Origin: Bacteroidota bacterium
GTDB lineage: Bacteria > Bacteroidota > Bacteroidia > Flavobacteriales_E > Vicingaceae
Assembly: GCA_016183805.1 (NCBI GenBank)
Contig: JACPDX010000021.1
Location: forward strand, 8,465 to 43,216
Reading direction: 5' to 3'
Length of the DNA stretch: 34,752 nt
Position 1 is the first letter of the stretch, and each line of letters begins with the position of its first letter. The notes under the pieces were generated by a model. The model was not told where the DNA came from, did not search any database, and saw only the letters and a program-made list of their open reading frames with translations. Made by a program: the position numbers and the translations under genes. Positions 7,881 to 15,195 of the stretch are shown one piece after another.

Positions 7881-8588
7881 ATGAAAGTAGTAATTGTTGA
7901 TGATGAAAGATTGGCCAGAAAAGAATTACAAAATTTATTGGCTAAATTCCCTCATGTTGAAGTACTTGCCGAATGTGATAGTGTTCAATCGGCTTTAGTT
8001 GAAATAGAACGGTTAAAACCTGATTTGGTTTTTTTAGATATCAATATGCCCGGAAAAGATGGTTTCGCATTATTGGAAGAACTAAATTTTATTCCGGAAA
8101 TAATTTTTGTTACCGCTTATGATGAGTATGCAATAAAAGCTTTTGAAGTAAATGCACTCGATTACCTGTTAAAACCTATACAATCCGAACGGTTAGAAGA
8201 AGCTATTAATAAATTTACTTTACCCGAAGCGGTAGAAAACACTTCTCATAAATTAGGGTTAAACGATCAGGTTTTTGTAAAAGATGGAGAAAAATGTTGG
8301 TTTGTAAAATTAGCCAATGTTCCCATGTTTGAGTCGGAAGGTAATTATGTGCGTGTTTATTTTGATAATAATAAACCTTTAATTCTTAAATCGTTAAATA
8401 ATCTTGCCAACAAACTGGACGAAAATGTTTTTTTTAGAGCCAACAGAAAATACATCATCAATTTAAATTGGGTGGACACCATAGAAAATTGGTTTAATGG
8501 TGGTCTAATGGTAAAATTAAAAACCGGAAATAAAATTGAAATTTCCAGACGTCAGGCATCACGACTTAAAGACATGAAAAGTTTATAG
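7881..8588 (+). CDS. LytTR family response regulator
   Basis: A 235-residue protein. The receiver domain (1 to about 120) has the acidic pocket DD at 7-8, the phosphoacceptor Asp53 in LVFLDINMPG, the conserved Thr in FVTAYDEYA and the Lys in DYLLKP. The LytTR DNA-binding domain occupies about 135-235, ending in FRANRKYIINLNWV and ISRRQASRLK, both typical. It is paired with the upstream LytS-type kinase and is expected to bind direct-repeat sites at target promoters. No obvious paired direct repeats flank its own operon. Confidence 0.95.
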   Translation: MKVVIVDDERLARKELQNLLAKFPHVEVLAECDSVQSALVEIERLKPDLVFLDINMPGKDGFALLEELNFIPEIIFVTAYDEYAIKAFEVNALDYLLKPIQSERLEEAINKFTLPEAVENTSHKLGLNDQVFVKDGEKCWFVKLANVPMFESEGNYVRVYFDNNKPLILKSLNNLANKLDENVFFRANRKYIINLNWVDTIENWFNGGLMVKLKTGNKIEISRRQASRLKDMKSL

Positions 8589-8683
8589 CAAAACGAAAGG
8601 GACAAGTAAAAGTGAGGGTGAAAATCAAAAAAAAATATATTTATTTACCTATTGTACACTTTGAACCTTAAATTTTCTTTGTT

Positions 8684-8707
8684 CTTCCGACTTCGGTCTT
8701 TGGTCTT
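8684..8707. repeat. CTTCnnn heptad repeat, second copy
   Basis: Units CTTCCGA, CTTCGGT, CTTTGGT, then CTT. It lies in the 234-nt gap between the response regulator and the SiaC-like gene, which otherwise is AT-rich and shows no open frame, strong hairpin or strict promoter box. See the copies at 61-119 and 9347-9378. Confidence 0.7.
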
Positions 8708-8822
8708 AAAACATTTAATCTTCATTTTCAGTTGTTTAATCATTCATTTTTATGGATAGGTATAAAAAAAGTAGGCTATCTGTTTTATTATAGGTAAATT
8801 TATAGTTCATTAAAAAAATTTG

Positions 8823-9218
8823 ATGGAATCATTTTATATAAAAGCAACAGAAACCACTCCGGAAATCAATTTTGATTTAGGTAAAAATGTATTTTCTATA
8901 AAAGGTAAATCGGTGTTTTTACATGTCGATGAATTTTACGATCCGATTCTTGAGTGGTTACGAAATTTAGATGGAAAACTTAATCGCCCAATTACTGTTG
9001 TGTTTGATTTAGAGTATTTTAACATCATTTCGTCTAAACGTATTTTATTTGTTCTTTATACCTTAAATGAACTGAGAAATAATGGGCTAGACATACAGGT
9101 TTCTTGGAACTTTTCTCTCGAAGATGATGATATGAAAGAAGTTGGTGAAGATTATGCCTGTATGGTAAATCTACCCTTTAATTTTGTATGTAAAACTATA
9201 GAACACGAAGCCATTTAA
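8823..9218 (+). CDS. SiaC-like (DUF1987) protein, orphan
   Basis: A 131-residue single-domain protein of SiaC length. Family landmarks are KATETTPEINFDLGKNVFSI at the start, EWLRNLDGK, LEYFNIISSKRIL in the middle and GEDYACMVNLPFNFV at the end. In Pseudomonas, SiaC is phosphorylated by SiaB and dephosphorylated by SiaA, and its unphosphorylated form activates the diguanylate cyclase SiaD. The segment that usually reads YFNTSS reads YFNIISS, so Ile68 stands where the phosphorylated Thr is expected; Ser70 and Ser71 remain. No siaA, siaB or cyclase gene is in the window. I start at the ATG 8823; a TTG immediately upstream is also in frame. It is flanked on both sides by CTTCnnn repeats. Confidence 0.8.
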   Translation: MESFYIKATETTPEINFDLGKNVFSIKGKSVFLHVDEFYDPILEWLRNLDGKLNRPITVVFDLEYFNIISSKRILFVLYTLNELRNNGLDIQVSWNFSLEDDDMKEVGEDYACMVNLPFNFVCKTIEHEAI

Positions 9219-9302
9219 CTGTTTTATAATTGTTTCTAGTTACTTGTATCTCGTCTCAGGTTATTGGTTTTTCGCTAATTATTTTCTTGCAATCCCGATT
9301 AG

Positions 9303-9320
9303 TCCCGATAATTATTGGGA
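9303..9320. repeat. Short palindrome TCCC-GATAATTATT-GGGA
   Basis: An 18-nt near-perfect palindrome (one G/T wobble pair) in the 226-nt gap between the SiaC-like and OmpH-like genes. A related CCCGA-TTTT-TCGGG hairpin is at 14282-14295. The gap also holds a heptad repeat and a direct repeat, listed separately, and no open frame. Confidence 0.5.
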
Positions 9321-9346
9321 GGAGCAAAGCACACTAAGTTTTTTTG

Positions 9347-9378
9347 CTTCGGTCTTCCTACTTCGGTCTTCCAACTTC
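9347..9378. repeat. CTTCnnn heptad repeat, third copy
   Basis: Units CTTCGGT, CTTCCTA, CTTCGGT, CTTCCAA, then CTTC. GG-type and CC-type heptads alternate exactly as at 88-119, giving an apparent 14-nt period. It lies about 65 nt upstream of the OmpH-like gene. Confidence 0.75.
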
Positions 9379-9390
9379 TGCCATCCTAAA

Positions 9391-9421
9391 AAATTTCTCA
9401 ATCTTAATTAAATTTCTCAAT
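9391..9421 (+). repeat. 12-bp direct repeat upstream of the OmpH-like gene
   Basis: AAATTTCTCAAT occurs at 9391-9402 and again at 9410-9421, a 19-nt period (just under two helical turns), ending 23 nt before the ATG at 9445. The geometry would suit a dimeric regulator near a promoter; the following CAATTTTGC is a poor match to a -7 box. Function is inferred only from position. Confidence 0.45.
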
Positions 9422-9444
9422 TTTGCATTTTAAATTTATTTCTT

Positions 9445-10074
9445 ATGAAAAATATTTCAATACTCTTAAATATAGTTTTAGCAGTTGCAATTGCTGTACT
9501 ATATTATTTACATTTCTCTTGTTCAACGTCGTACTCAATTGATACAAATGATGAAATAGTAGTTGAAAACAAAGATGAAAAACCTGCTATAAGTAACGGC
9601 ATTGCAAATGTTGGGTATATAAATATTGATTCATTACAAGATAAATATGAATTATATGATGTTTTAATACAAAAGCTAAAAGCTAAACAAACCAAATACG
9701 AGAGTGAAATTTCGGGTAAAATGCAGGCTTTTGAAAAGAAAGTAAAAGATTTTCAACAAAAAGCCCCTACCATGTCGCAATTTGAAGGGCAAACCAAGCA
9801 ACAGGAACTAGCCGAAGAAGAACAACGACTGTATAAATTAAGAGAAGATTTTACATCAAAATTTCAAGAAGAAGAAGCTAAGTTGAACGATGAATTTCAA
9901 AAAACTGTACAAGCTTATATTGAAAAACACAATGAAAAAACCAATTATGATATTATTATTGGTGCATCTCAGTTAGGAAACATAGTGCTAGATTTTAAAT
10001 CGGAAATAGATATTACTCAACAGGTTGTTGATGGGTTAAATGCCGAATACAAAGCTAAATCAGAAAAAAAATAA
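9445..10074 (+). CDS. OmpH/Skp-like periplasmic protein with N-terminal membrane anchor
   Basis: A 209-residue protein. An uncleaved or lipid-like N-terminal segment (about 5-26, hydrophobic then HFSCS) is followed by an acidic linker. The rest follows the OmpH pattern: a short strand NVGYINIDSLQDKY, a long charged coiled-coil (about 75-155, rich in K, E and Q) and a returning strand NYDIIIGASQLGNIVLDF. Skp-type trimers hold unfolded outer-membrane proteins in the periplasm. It is distinct from the tandem pair near bamA and is better described as a third paralogue. It overlaps the next gene by one base (TAATG), so the two are probably translationally coupled. Confidence 0.85.
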   Translation: MKNISILLNIVLAVAIAVLYYLHFSCSTSYSIDTNDEIVVENKDEKPAISNGIANVGYINIDSLQDKYELYDVLIQKLKAKQTKYESEISGKMQAFEKKVKDFQQKAPTMSQFEGQTKQQELAEEEQRLYKLREDFTSKFQEEEAKLNDEFQKTVQAYIEKHNEKTNYDIIIGASQLGNIVLDFKSEIDITQQVVDGLNAEYKAKSEKK

Positions 10075-10634
10075 TGTTAATAGCACAACATAAAAAACAA
10101 ACTAATATTGCCGAATATATTTTGTATATGTGGCAAATAGAAGATATTATTCGTTCGCATAATTTTGAGTTGGGATTAATTAATGATTCTATTATTTCCA
10201 GATTTGAAGTCTCTAAAGAAATTCAATACGACATTAAACTATGGTATCAGAACCTTATCGAACAAATGATGAAAGAAGGAAAATCCGAAAAGGGACATCT
10301 TAGTTTTCTCAATCAACATTTAGAAGAATTAAATAACTTGCACAACTCTCTTCTTACCACCATACAAGATGTAGAATACCAAACTGCATATATTGCTGCC
10401 AAAGATAATATCAGAAATTTTATTAATAAATCGGCAGGCGAATCACATTCCGAAATAGAGGCTTGTTTAATTGCATTGTATGGTTTTTTAATGTTAAAGT
10501 TAAAAAGTGCAGAAGTGAGTAACGCTACAAAAGAGGCCATGCAAACATTCAGTAAACTTGTAGCAATTCTAGTAGATAGATACAATAAATTGAAAAAAGG
10601 AGAGTTACTTTTCTCGTCAGAAAAAAGTAACTAG
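10074..10634 (+). CDS. DUF4924 family protein
   Basis: A 186-residue soluble, all-helical protein without a signal peptide. It matches DUF4924 as I know it from Bacteroidota: a conserved start (MLIAQHKKQTNIAEYILYMWQ), a middle helix with YQNLIEQMMKEGK and HLSFLNQHLEELNNLH, and IEACLIALYGFLMLKLK in the third quarter. Function is unknown. The ATG shares its A with the TAA stop of the OmpH-like gene, a coupling that suggests a functional link to envelope protein handling. It may also be co-transcribed with the FnIII protein 29 nt downstream. Confidence 0.85.
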   Translation: MLIAQHKKQTNIAEYILYMWQIEDIIRSHNFELGLINDSIISRFEVSKEIQYDIKLWYQNLIEQMMKEGKSEKGHLSFLNQHLEELNNLHNSLLTTIQDVEYQTAYIAAKDNIRNFINKSAGESHSEIEACLIALYGFLMLKLKSAEVSNATKEAMQTFSKLVAILVDRYNKLKKGELLFSSEKSN

Positions 10635-10635
10635 G

Positions 10636-10654
10636 CAATAGATTACATCTATTG
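10636..10654. promoter_or_regulatory. 8-bp perfect inverted repeat before the type IX secreted protein gene
   Basis: CAATAGAT at 10636-10643 and ATCTATTG at 10647-10654 surround a 3-nt loop, ending 9 nt before the GTG start at 10664. No T run follows, so it is not a normal terminator; in RNA it would form a hairpin just before the start codon and could affect initiation. Confidence 0.4.
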
Positions 10655-10663
10655 TAAATTATT

Positions 10664-12178
10664 GTGAAAAAAATATTCCTCATATTATTTATACTATTTT
10701 CATCCTTTGCAGGATATTCTCAATGCACAACAGTAGTTGTTATTGATACCGTTTCGGTTCTTCCAAATGGAGATTTAATTATTGGTTGGCAGCCAAGTCC
10801 TGATGTTGGAATTATCAGCTATGATATTTATTATTTGAACCCAAATACTGGTGCAAAAGACAGCTTAGATGCTGTAAATTCGGGAACAACTTTTTATATT
10901 ATTCCTTACGACACCATCGTTAAATATCAAATTACAGAAATTGTAGTGGTGGCAAATTGTGGAGCTGGTGTAGGAACTAGCCCTTTCGGAATCAATTTTC
11001 CTCAAGCAATGATATTAACCAATCAAATTAATTTCTGTAGTTCATCCACCACACTTAACTGGACTGCTTATGATGATTTTAATTCAGGTACCAATGTGCT
11101 TTACCAAGTGTTTGTAGATGTTAATGGCAGCGGTTTTATGTTGGCAGGAACAACCAATTCACTTACCTATACTTACAATGGATTAGTGATAGGTTCAACG
11201 TACCGGTTTTTTATCAGAGCTGTTGAAAACAATGGTGCAGGGCCTTTTACCTCTTCATCAAATATTGTAGATGTTTCGGGTAATTTCTTAAAAGACCCAA
11301 ATTTTTTATATCTTTTTACGGCAACAGTTATAGATTCTTCTCAAGTTTTGGTTCAGTTTTTTGCTGATACTGCCGCTGATATTAAACACTATAATATTAA
11401 AAGAGCTTTATCAGATAATATTGTTTTCTCTACTGTTTATTCCGTTTCAGATTTTAATGGCATGAATCCTTTAGTAAGTTATTACGATGAAAGTGTAGAT
11501 GCAAAAAACAATTCATACATCTATGAAATTGAAGCAATCAACCAATGCAACCAATCAAAAATTACATCAAACATAGCAAAGACTATAAAATTAACTGTTG
11601 TTGCAGATATTGCATCATCAACCAATCAATTAAATTGGACTTTTTATGAGGATTGGCAAGGCACAGTAAAAGAATATCAAATTTACAGACAAGCAAAGGA
11701 CGAAATGAGTTTTAACCTAATTGCAACAATACCGGCATCAACAACAGTAAACTCTTATATAGATGATGTTACCAATCAGCTGCAAGGAACAGGTGAGTTT
11801 TGTTATAAAATATTAGCCATTGAGCAAAATACGGTACATGTTGGTAATTTACCCATGGCAACAAGTGTTTCGGGTGAAGTTTGTGTTAAACACGAACCAT
11901 TTATGTACATCGCCAATGCTTTTGAGCCGTTGAGTGAATTTAATGCTACGTTTAAACCTTCTGCCATATTTTTTGATTTAACTACTTATCAATTTATAAT
12001 TTTTGATAGATGGGGACAAAAAGTGTTCGAAACCAACAATAGAGATGAAGGTTGGAATGGAAAATTTAACAATTCGGGTAACAATTTACCTATGGGAGCG
12101 TATGTTTACTTCATTCAATTCAATTCAAATTCGGATAAAGAGTTTCAAAAACGAGGAACAGTTACTCTAATCCGATAA
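10664..12178 (+). CDS. Secreted fibronectin type III protein with type IX secretion (type B, gliding-associated) sorting domain
   Basis: A 504-residue exported protein starting at GTG; residues 1-19 form the signal peptide (ending FAGYSQ). At least three FnIII-like modules are visible, the clearest around LNWTAYDDF and LNWTFYEDWQGTVKEYQIYRQ. The last ~90 residues are the gliding motility-associated C-terminal domain (CHU_C/TIGR04131 type): YIANAFEPLSEFNATFKP, FIIFDRWGQKVFETNN, GWNGKFNNSG and MGAYVYFIQF. Such proteins cross the outer membrane through the type IX system, so the host very likely has one. The GTG start is supported by the MKK-type signal sequence directly after it and by no in-frame ATG nearby. 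Ligand and role are unknown. Confidence 0.9.
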   Translation: MKKIFLILFILFSSFAGYSQCTTVVVIDTVSVLPNGDLIIGWQPSPDVGIISYDIYYLNPNTGAKDSLDAVNSGTTFYIIPYDTIVKYQITEIVVVANCGAGVGTSPFGINFPQAMILTNQINFCSSSTTLNWTAYDDFNSGTNVLYQVFVDVNGSGFMLAGTTNSLTYTYNGLVIGSTYRFFIRAVENNGAGPFTSSSNIVDVSGNFLKDPNFLYLFTATVIDSSQVLVQFFADTAADIKHYNIKRALSDNIVFSTVYSVSDFNGMNPLVSYYDESVDAKNNSYIYEIEAINQCNQSKITSNIAKTIKLTVVADIASSTNQLNWTFYEDWQGTVKEYQIYRQAKDEMSFNLIATIPASTTVNSYIDDVTNQLQGTGEFCYKILAIEQNTVHVGNLPMATSVSGEVCVKHEPFMYIANAFEPLSEFNATFKPSAIFFDLTTYQFIIFDRWGQKVFETNNRDEGWNGKFNNSGNNLPMGAYVYFIQFNSNSDKEFQKRGTVTLIR

Positions 12179-12199
12179 AACAGCTATTTGGCATTGTAC

Positions 12200-12230
12200 T
12201 TGAAGTTTAATTGCTAATACCGTATTTTTG
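12200..12230 (+). promoter_or_regulatory. Bacteroidota-type promoter of the OmpA-like gene and tsaB
   Basis: TTG at 12200-12202, a 20-nt spacer, and TATTTTTG at 12223-12230 match the TTG/TAnnTTTG consensus at its preferred spacing. The ATG at 12239 is only 8 nt after the box, so the leader would be about 4-5 nt. Confidence 0.7.
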
Positions 12231-12238
12231 TTCTTTAA

Positions 12239-13456
12239 ATGAAAATCAATTTTTACATAGCATATTTATTACTCTATTTAGTTTTTAACTCCAACGAGCT
12301 AAAAGCACAACATGCCGATTGTGATAAATTGTTGCGTTTAACCGACACTATTTACGAAGCAAAAAACATTTCAGGGTTTGGTGATAAAATGGAGTTTAAA
12401 AACAACTTTAACGATTCTGTATCTTCATTTCCTCAAGAAAACAACTCCATTTGGTATTTAATTCAAGTCCCAACTTCTGGCAATTTTACTTTTGATATTA
12501 TATCCAATAGCGATTTAGATGATTGGGATTTTTTATTGTTTGAAAACAAAAGTCAATTTTGCCGTAGAATAGATTCTAATAAAATAAAACCCATACGAAC
12601 AAACCTTTCAAGAAGCCCAACTACAGGATTGTCGTTGTTGTCAACAGAAAATTTTTCATCACCGGGCATTAACAACAATTACAGCAAATTTGTTACGGCA
12701 AAGGCAGGTGATGAGTATATATTGGTAGTTAATAATCCAAAAAAAGCAAACAGTAACCATACTTTATTGCTGCATTTTCCTCCCTCACAAAAAGTAGAAA
12801 AGAGTGTGGAACCAACCAAGGTTGAAGTAGTAAAAGACGCTCCAAAACTTAATTTCACTTTTGAGATAAAAGATGCAGCAACCAATTTGCCAATGCCAGC
12901 AAATGTTAGTATTAGCGGACTTCTAAAAGAAATTGTTGAATTGAAGGATGTTACCAATTATCAGGCTATTGTCGAAAGAAATTTATATAGAATAAATTTA
13001 ACGGTTTTTAATCAAGGTTTTATGCTGTATTCTGTAAAAATTAACATCAATAAATCAAAAGACATCTTTCATCAAGAAATACTTTTAGAACGAATTGTAG
13101 AGGGTAAAAAAGTGAGTTTAGACGATATTCAATTTCAAGCGGCGAGTGATAAATTTTTAAAAACAGCAGAAAGCTCATTAAAAAGTTTACTCCATTTTAT
13201 GGAGTTGAATAAAACGGTGAAAATTGAAGTCGGCGGACATGTAAATGGGCCGGGACAGTCTAATAGTCAAGAGTTTAAAAAATTATCGTTGGATAGGGCT
13301 ATAGCAGTAAAGAATTTTTTAATTGAAAATGGAATAGAAAGCAATCGAATTCAATATTTAGGTTATGGAAATTCAAAAATGATTTTTCCTGACCCAAAAA
13401 TTGAAGATGAACATTCAGCCAACAGAAGAGTTGAAATAAAAATTATGTCGAAATGA
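12239..13456 (+). CDS. OmpA-like C-terminal domain protein with N-terminal PPC-like domain
   Basis: A 405-residue exported protein (signal peptide ending NELKAQ, about residue 24). Residues ~30-180 form a beta sandwich resembling pre-peptidase C-terminal domains (SIWYLIQVPTSGNFTFDI, DDWDFLLFE, GDEYILVVNN). A short lysine/proline linker follows, then a Thr/Val-rich domain, and from ~295 an OmpA-type peptidoglycan-binding domain (FQAASDKFLKTAESSLKSL, LDRAIAVKNFLIENGI, NRIQYLGYGNSK, SANRRVEIKI). The usual GHTDN motif reads GGHVNGPG, so peptidoglycan contacts may differ. It probably links the outer envelope to the cell wall. Its last four bases (ATGA) overlap the tsaB start. Confidence 0.85.
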   Translation: MKINFYIAYLLLYLVFNSNELKAQHADCDKLLRLTDTIYEAKNISGFGDKMEFKNNFNDSVSSFPQENNSIWYLIQVPTSGNFTFDIISNSDLDDWDFLLFENKSQFCRRIDSNKIKPIRTNLSRSPTTGLSLLSTENFSSPGINNNYSKFVTAKAGDEYILVVNNPKKANSNHTLLLHFPPSQKVEKSVEPTKVEVVKDAPKLNFTFEIKDAATNLPMPANVSISGLLKEIVELKDVTNYQAIVERNLYRINLTVFNQGFMLYSVKININKSKDIFHQEILLERIVEGKKVSLDDIQFQAASDKFLKTAESSLKSLLHFMELNKTVKIEVGGHVNGPGQSNSQEFKKLSLDRAIAVKNFLIENGIESNRIQYLGYGNSKMIFPDPKIEDEHSANRRVEIKIMSK

Positions 13457-14154
13457 GTTTGATTTTAGGAATTGAAACTGCTACAAAAATATGTAGCGTG
13501 GCAATAAGTAGAGATGAAAAGCTTTTGGCGTTAAAAGAAATTGGTGGCGAATATTCACATTCCGAAAACCTGAATCATTTTATTGAATTGGCTTGTGCAG
13601 AAGCCAAAATTACCTTAAACCAATTGGATGCTATTGTGGTTAGTAAAGGACCGGGTTCTTACACCGGTTTGCGTATTGGAGTTTCCACCGCAAAAGGTTT
13701 GTGTTACGGACTAGATAAACCTTTAATAGCAGTAGATACTTTAAAAGCAATGGTGGTTGGAGTAACCGACTCCCTCCCCTTCGGAGAGGTTCAGGGAGGG
13801 GTTTTGTTCTGCCCGATGATTGATGCACGACGAATGGAAGTTTATACCGCATTGTATATTTCAAAATTTGAACTAATTGAACCCATTTCTGCGAAAATTA
13901 TTGACGAAAATTCATTCGCTCATTTTTTAGATAAAAACAAAGTAGTATTTTTTGGCGATGGTGCTGAAAAGTGCAAATCGTTATTGAATAATCACCCAAA
14001 CGCTGTATTTATTGATAACGTTGAGCCTTCAGCACAATATGTTAATCAATTGGCTTCATCCAAATTTAAACAAGGCATTTTTGAAGATGTTGCCTATTTT
14101 GAACCCTATTATTTAAAAGAGTTTTTGGCAACTACGTCTAAGAAGAAAGGGTAG
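13453..14154 (+). CDS. tsaB: tRNA threonylcarbamoyladenosine biosynthesis protein TsaB
   Basis: A 233-residue ASKHA-fold protein. Signatures are LGIETATKICSVAI at the start, SHSENLNHFI, the VSKGPGSYTGLRIGVSTAKGL stretch (about 64-83, not all shown by one motif alone) and CPMIDARRMEVYTALY. TsaB pairs with TsaD in making t6A37 on ANN-decoding tRNAs. The start overlaps the OmpA-like gene by four bases (ATGA), implying translational coupling. About residues 103-117 (GVTDSLPFGEVQGGV) are encoded by a palindromic repeat and fill a position where the family normally has a short surface loop; frame and downstream motifs are intact, so the protein is probably functional. Confidence 0.93.
   Translation: MSLILGIETATKICSVAISRDEKLLALKEIGGEYSHSENLNHFIELACAEAKITLNQLDAIVVSKGPGSYTGLRIGVSTAKGLCYGLDKPLIAVDTLKAMVVGVTDSLPFGEVQGGVLFCPMIDARRMEVYTALYISKFELIEPISAKIIDENSFAHFLDKNKVVFFGDGAEKCKSLLNNHPNAVFIDNVEPSAQYVNQLASSKFKQGIFEDVAYFEPYYLKEFLATTSKKKG
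13771..13801. repeat. GC-rich palindromic element inserted in frame within tsaB
   Basis: CCCTCCC at 13772-13778 pairs with GGGAGGG at 13794-13800 (plus a T/G wobble pair outside) around a 15-nt centre containing CTTCGGAGAGG. It is far more GC-rich than the surrounding gene. It resembles palindromic repeats of the CCCTCCCCTT...AGGGAGGGG kind that I recall between genes in many Bacteroidota. It contributes about 11 codons without breaking the frame. Confidence 0.65.
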
Positions 14155-14207
14155 CAGTTTTTCGTTTCTATAATGAGTTAGTTTAAGGAATTTTTTTGTG
14201 GTCTAGA

Positions 14208-14295
14208 CACCTGCCTACGCAGGTGAGGAGTTAACTACGTTCCTGCGTAGGCAGGAATCCAGTTTCCAGCAAAATTTTCATCCCGATTTTTCGGG
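14208..14295. repeat. Nested palindromic repeat cluster between tsaB and the DUF2971 gene
   Basis: CACCTGC-CTAC-GCAGGTG at 14208-14225 and TTCCTGC-GTAG-GCAGGAA at 14240-14257 are each perfect 7-bp hairpins with 4-nt loops. In addition their 14-nt cores (14210-14223 and 14242-14255) are exact reverse complements, so the pair can refold into one 14-bp stem. A third hairpin, CCCGA-TTTT-TCGGG, is at 14282-14295. The region separates convergent genes and could terminate both, or be a small repeat element. It lies in a 264-nt gap without an open frame. Confidence 0.75.
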
Positions 14296-14358
14296 GTAGA
14301 AAAATGAAGTCCAAATATCTTTATATTGAATTCTCCGATTTTTTATTTAGCAGTTAAA

Positions 14359-14403
14359 GTTCTTAGTCGCTCACGCACATAACCATCACTTCAGACTAAG
14401 AAC
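14359..14403. repeat. 10-bp inverted repeat at the 3' end of the DUF2971 gene
   Basis: GTTCTTAGTC at 14359-14368 is the exact reverse complement of 14394-14403, with a 25-nt loop. It ends 15 nt before the DUF2971 stop codon. There is no T run on either side. It could be a weak terminator or the edge of a repeat. Confidence 0.5.
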
Positions 14404-14418
14404 AGGTAGCGGGTAGTA

Positions 14419-15147
14419 TCATTTATCTTTCAGTTTATAAAGTGTCGATGTTGTTATTTTAAATTTATAGTTCAGTTTGGAAACAGTAGTTGAGATTAAA
14501 TTGACAAACCAGTCTTCCGCGAAAGGAGCAATTATGATTTCGTGAATTAATAATGATAGGTCGATATTTACTTTTTTAAATTCTAAAGGTTCTCTTGGTA
14601 CTCCATTTTTTATAGCATGCGGGATTGGCATGTCAATGTAATAAAGTCGAAGTTCCTGCTCGTGTTTAAAACTGGTTCTTTTATAATTAAATTGATTAGT
14701 GCCTCCACCAAGTTTAGATGTCTGGTTTTTAGTTAATAGTTCCATGAACGTTACTTTGTCAAAATCTCGATAGTAGATTTCACCAATATGAATATCGTCA
14801 TGAGATTTTTCTAAGGATTTAATTATGCTTCCAACACTAGATTTAATTGCAATTCCATTTTTTGTATTTGTAAATATTTTCCACATCGCGTCTGATTGAA
14901 TTTCATTTATGTGCCATGAATTTAAAAAATAGAATTTTTTTGTCTCTGGCATAGTGCTAAACATTTCACGCGTACTTTTGTAATCTTTTAGTTGAAAAAT
15001 TCCTTCAAATGGATCTTCGAATTTGTCTGACCGACAAAAAAATAGTTGTTCAGAAGTGAGGATATCTACAAATTTCGTAAAGTCGATATAACGCCAAACA
15101 ATAGTTCTTGGATCGGGAGTATGAAAATATCGACTTTCTTTATACAT
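14419..15147 (-). CDS. DUF2971 family protein
   Basis: A 242-residue cytoplasmic protein, no signal peptide or membrane helix. The DUF2971 pattern is visible: an early WRYIDFTKFVDILTSEQLFFCRSDKFEDPFEG, then FLNSWHINEIQSDAMWKIFTNTKNGIAIKSS, later YRDFDKV, a conserved FKHEQELRL and a final IIIAPFAEDWF. The biochemical function is unknown. The family has a scattered distribution, which with the palindromic repeats just downstream hints at an accessory gene. It is the last gene of the run pdxJ, small lipoprotein, PrcB-like, DUF2971, but a 48-nt gap before it leaves co-transcription uncertain. Confidence 0.82.
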   Translation of the reverse strand: MYKESRYFHTPDPRTIVWRYIDFTKFVDILTSEQLFFCRSDKFEDPFEGIFQLKDYKSTREMFSTMPETKKFYFLNSWHINEIQSDAMWKIFTNTKNGIAIKSSVGSIIKSLEKSHDDIHIGEIYYRDFDKVTFMELLTKNQTSKLGGGTNQFNYKRTSFKHEQELRLYYIDMPIPHAIKNGVPREPLEFKKVNIDLSLLIHEIIIAPFAEDWFVNLISTTVSKLNYKFKITTSTLYKLKDK

Positions 15148-15195
15148 ATTTTTTCAATATTGTACCCAACTTGTTTATATTCGGAAAGTTTCTAT

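Noticed and set aside
14155-15147. Mobile element carrying the DUF2971 gene
   Set aside because: Palindromes are present only on one side, there is no transposase or target duplication, and the gene is in line with the pdxJ run; not enough to call an element.
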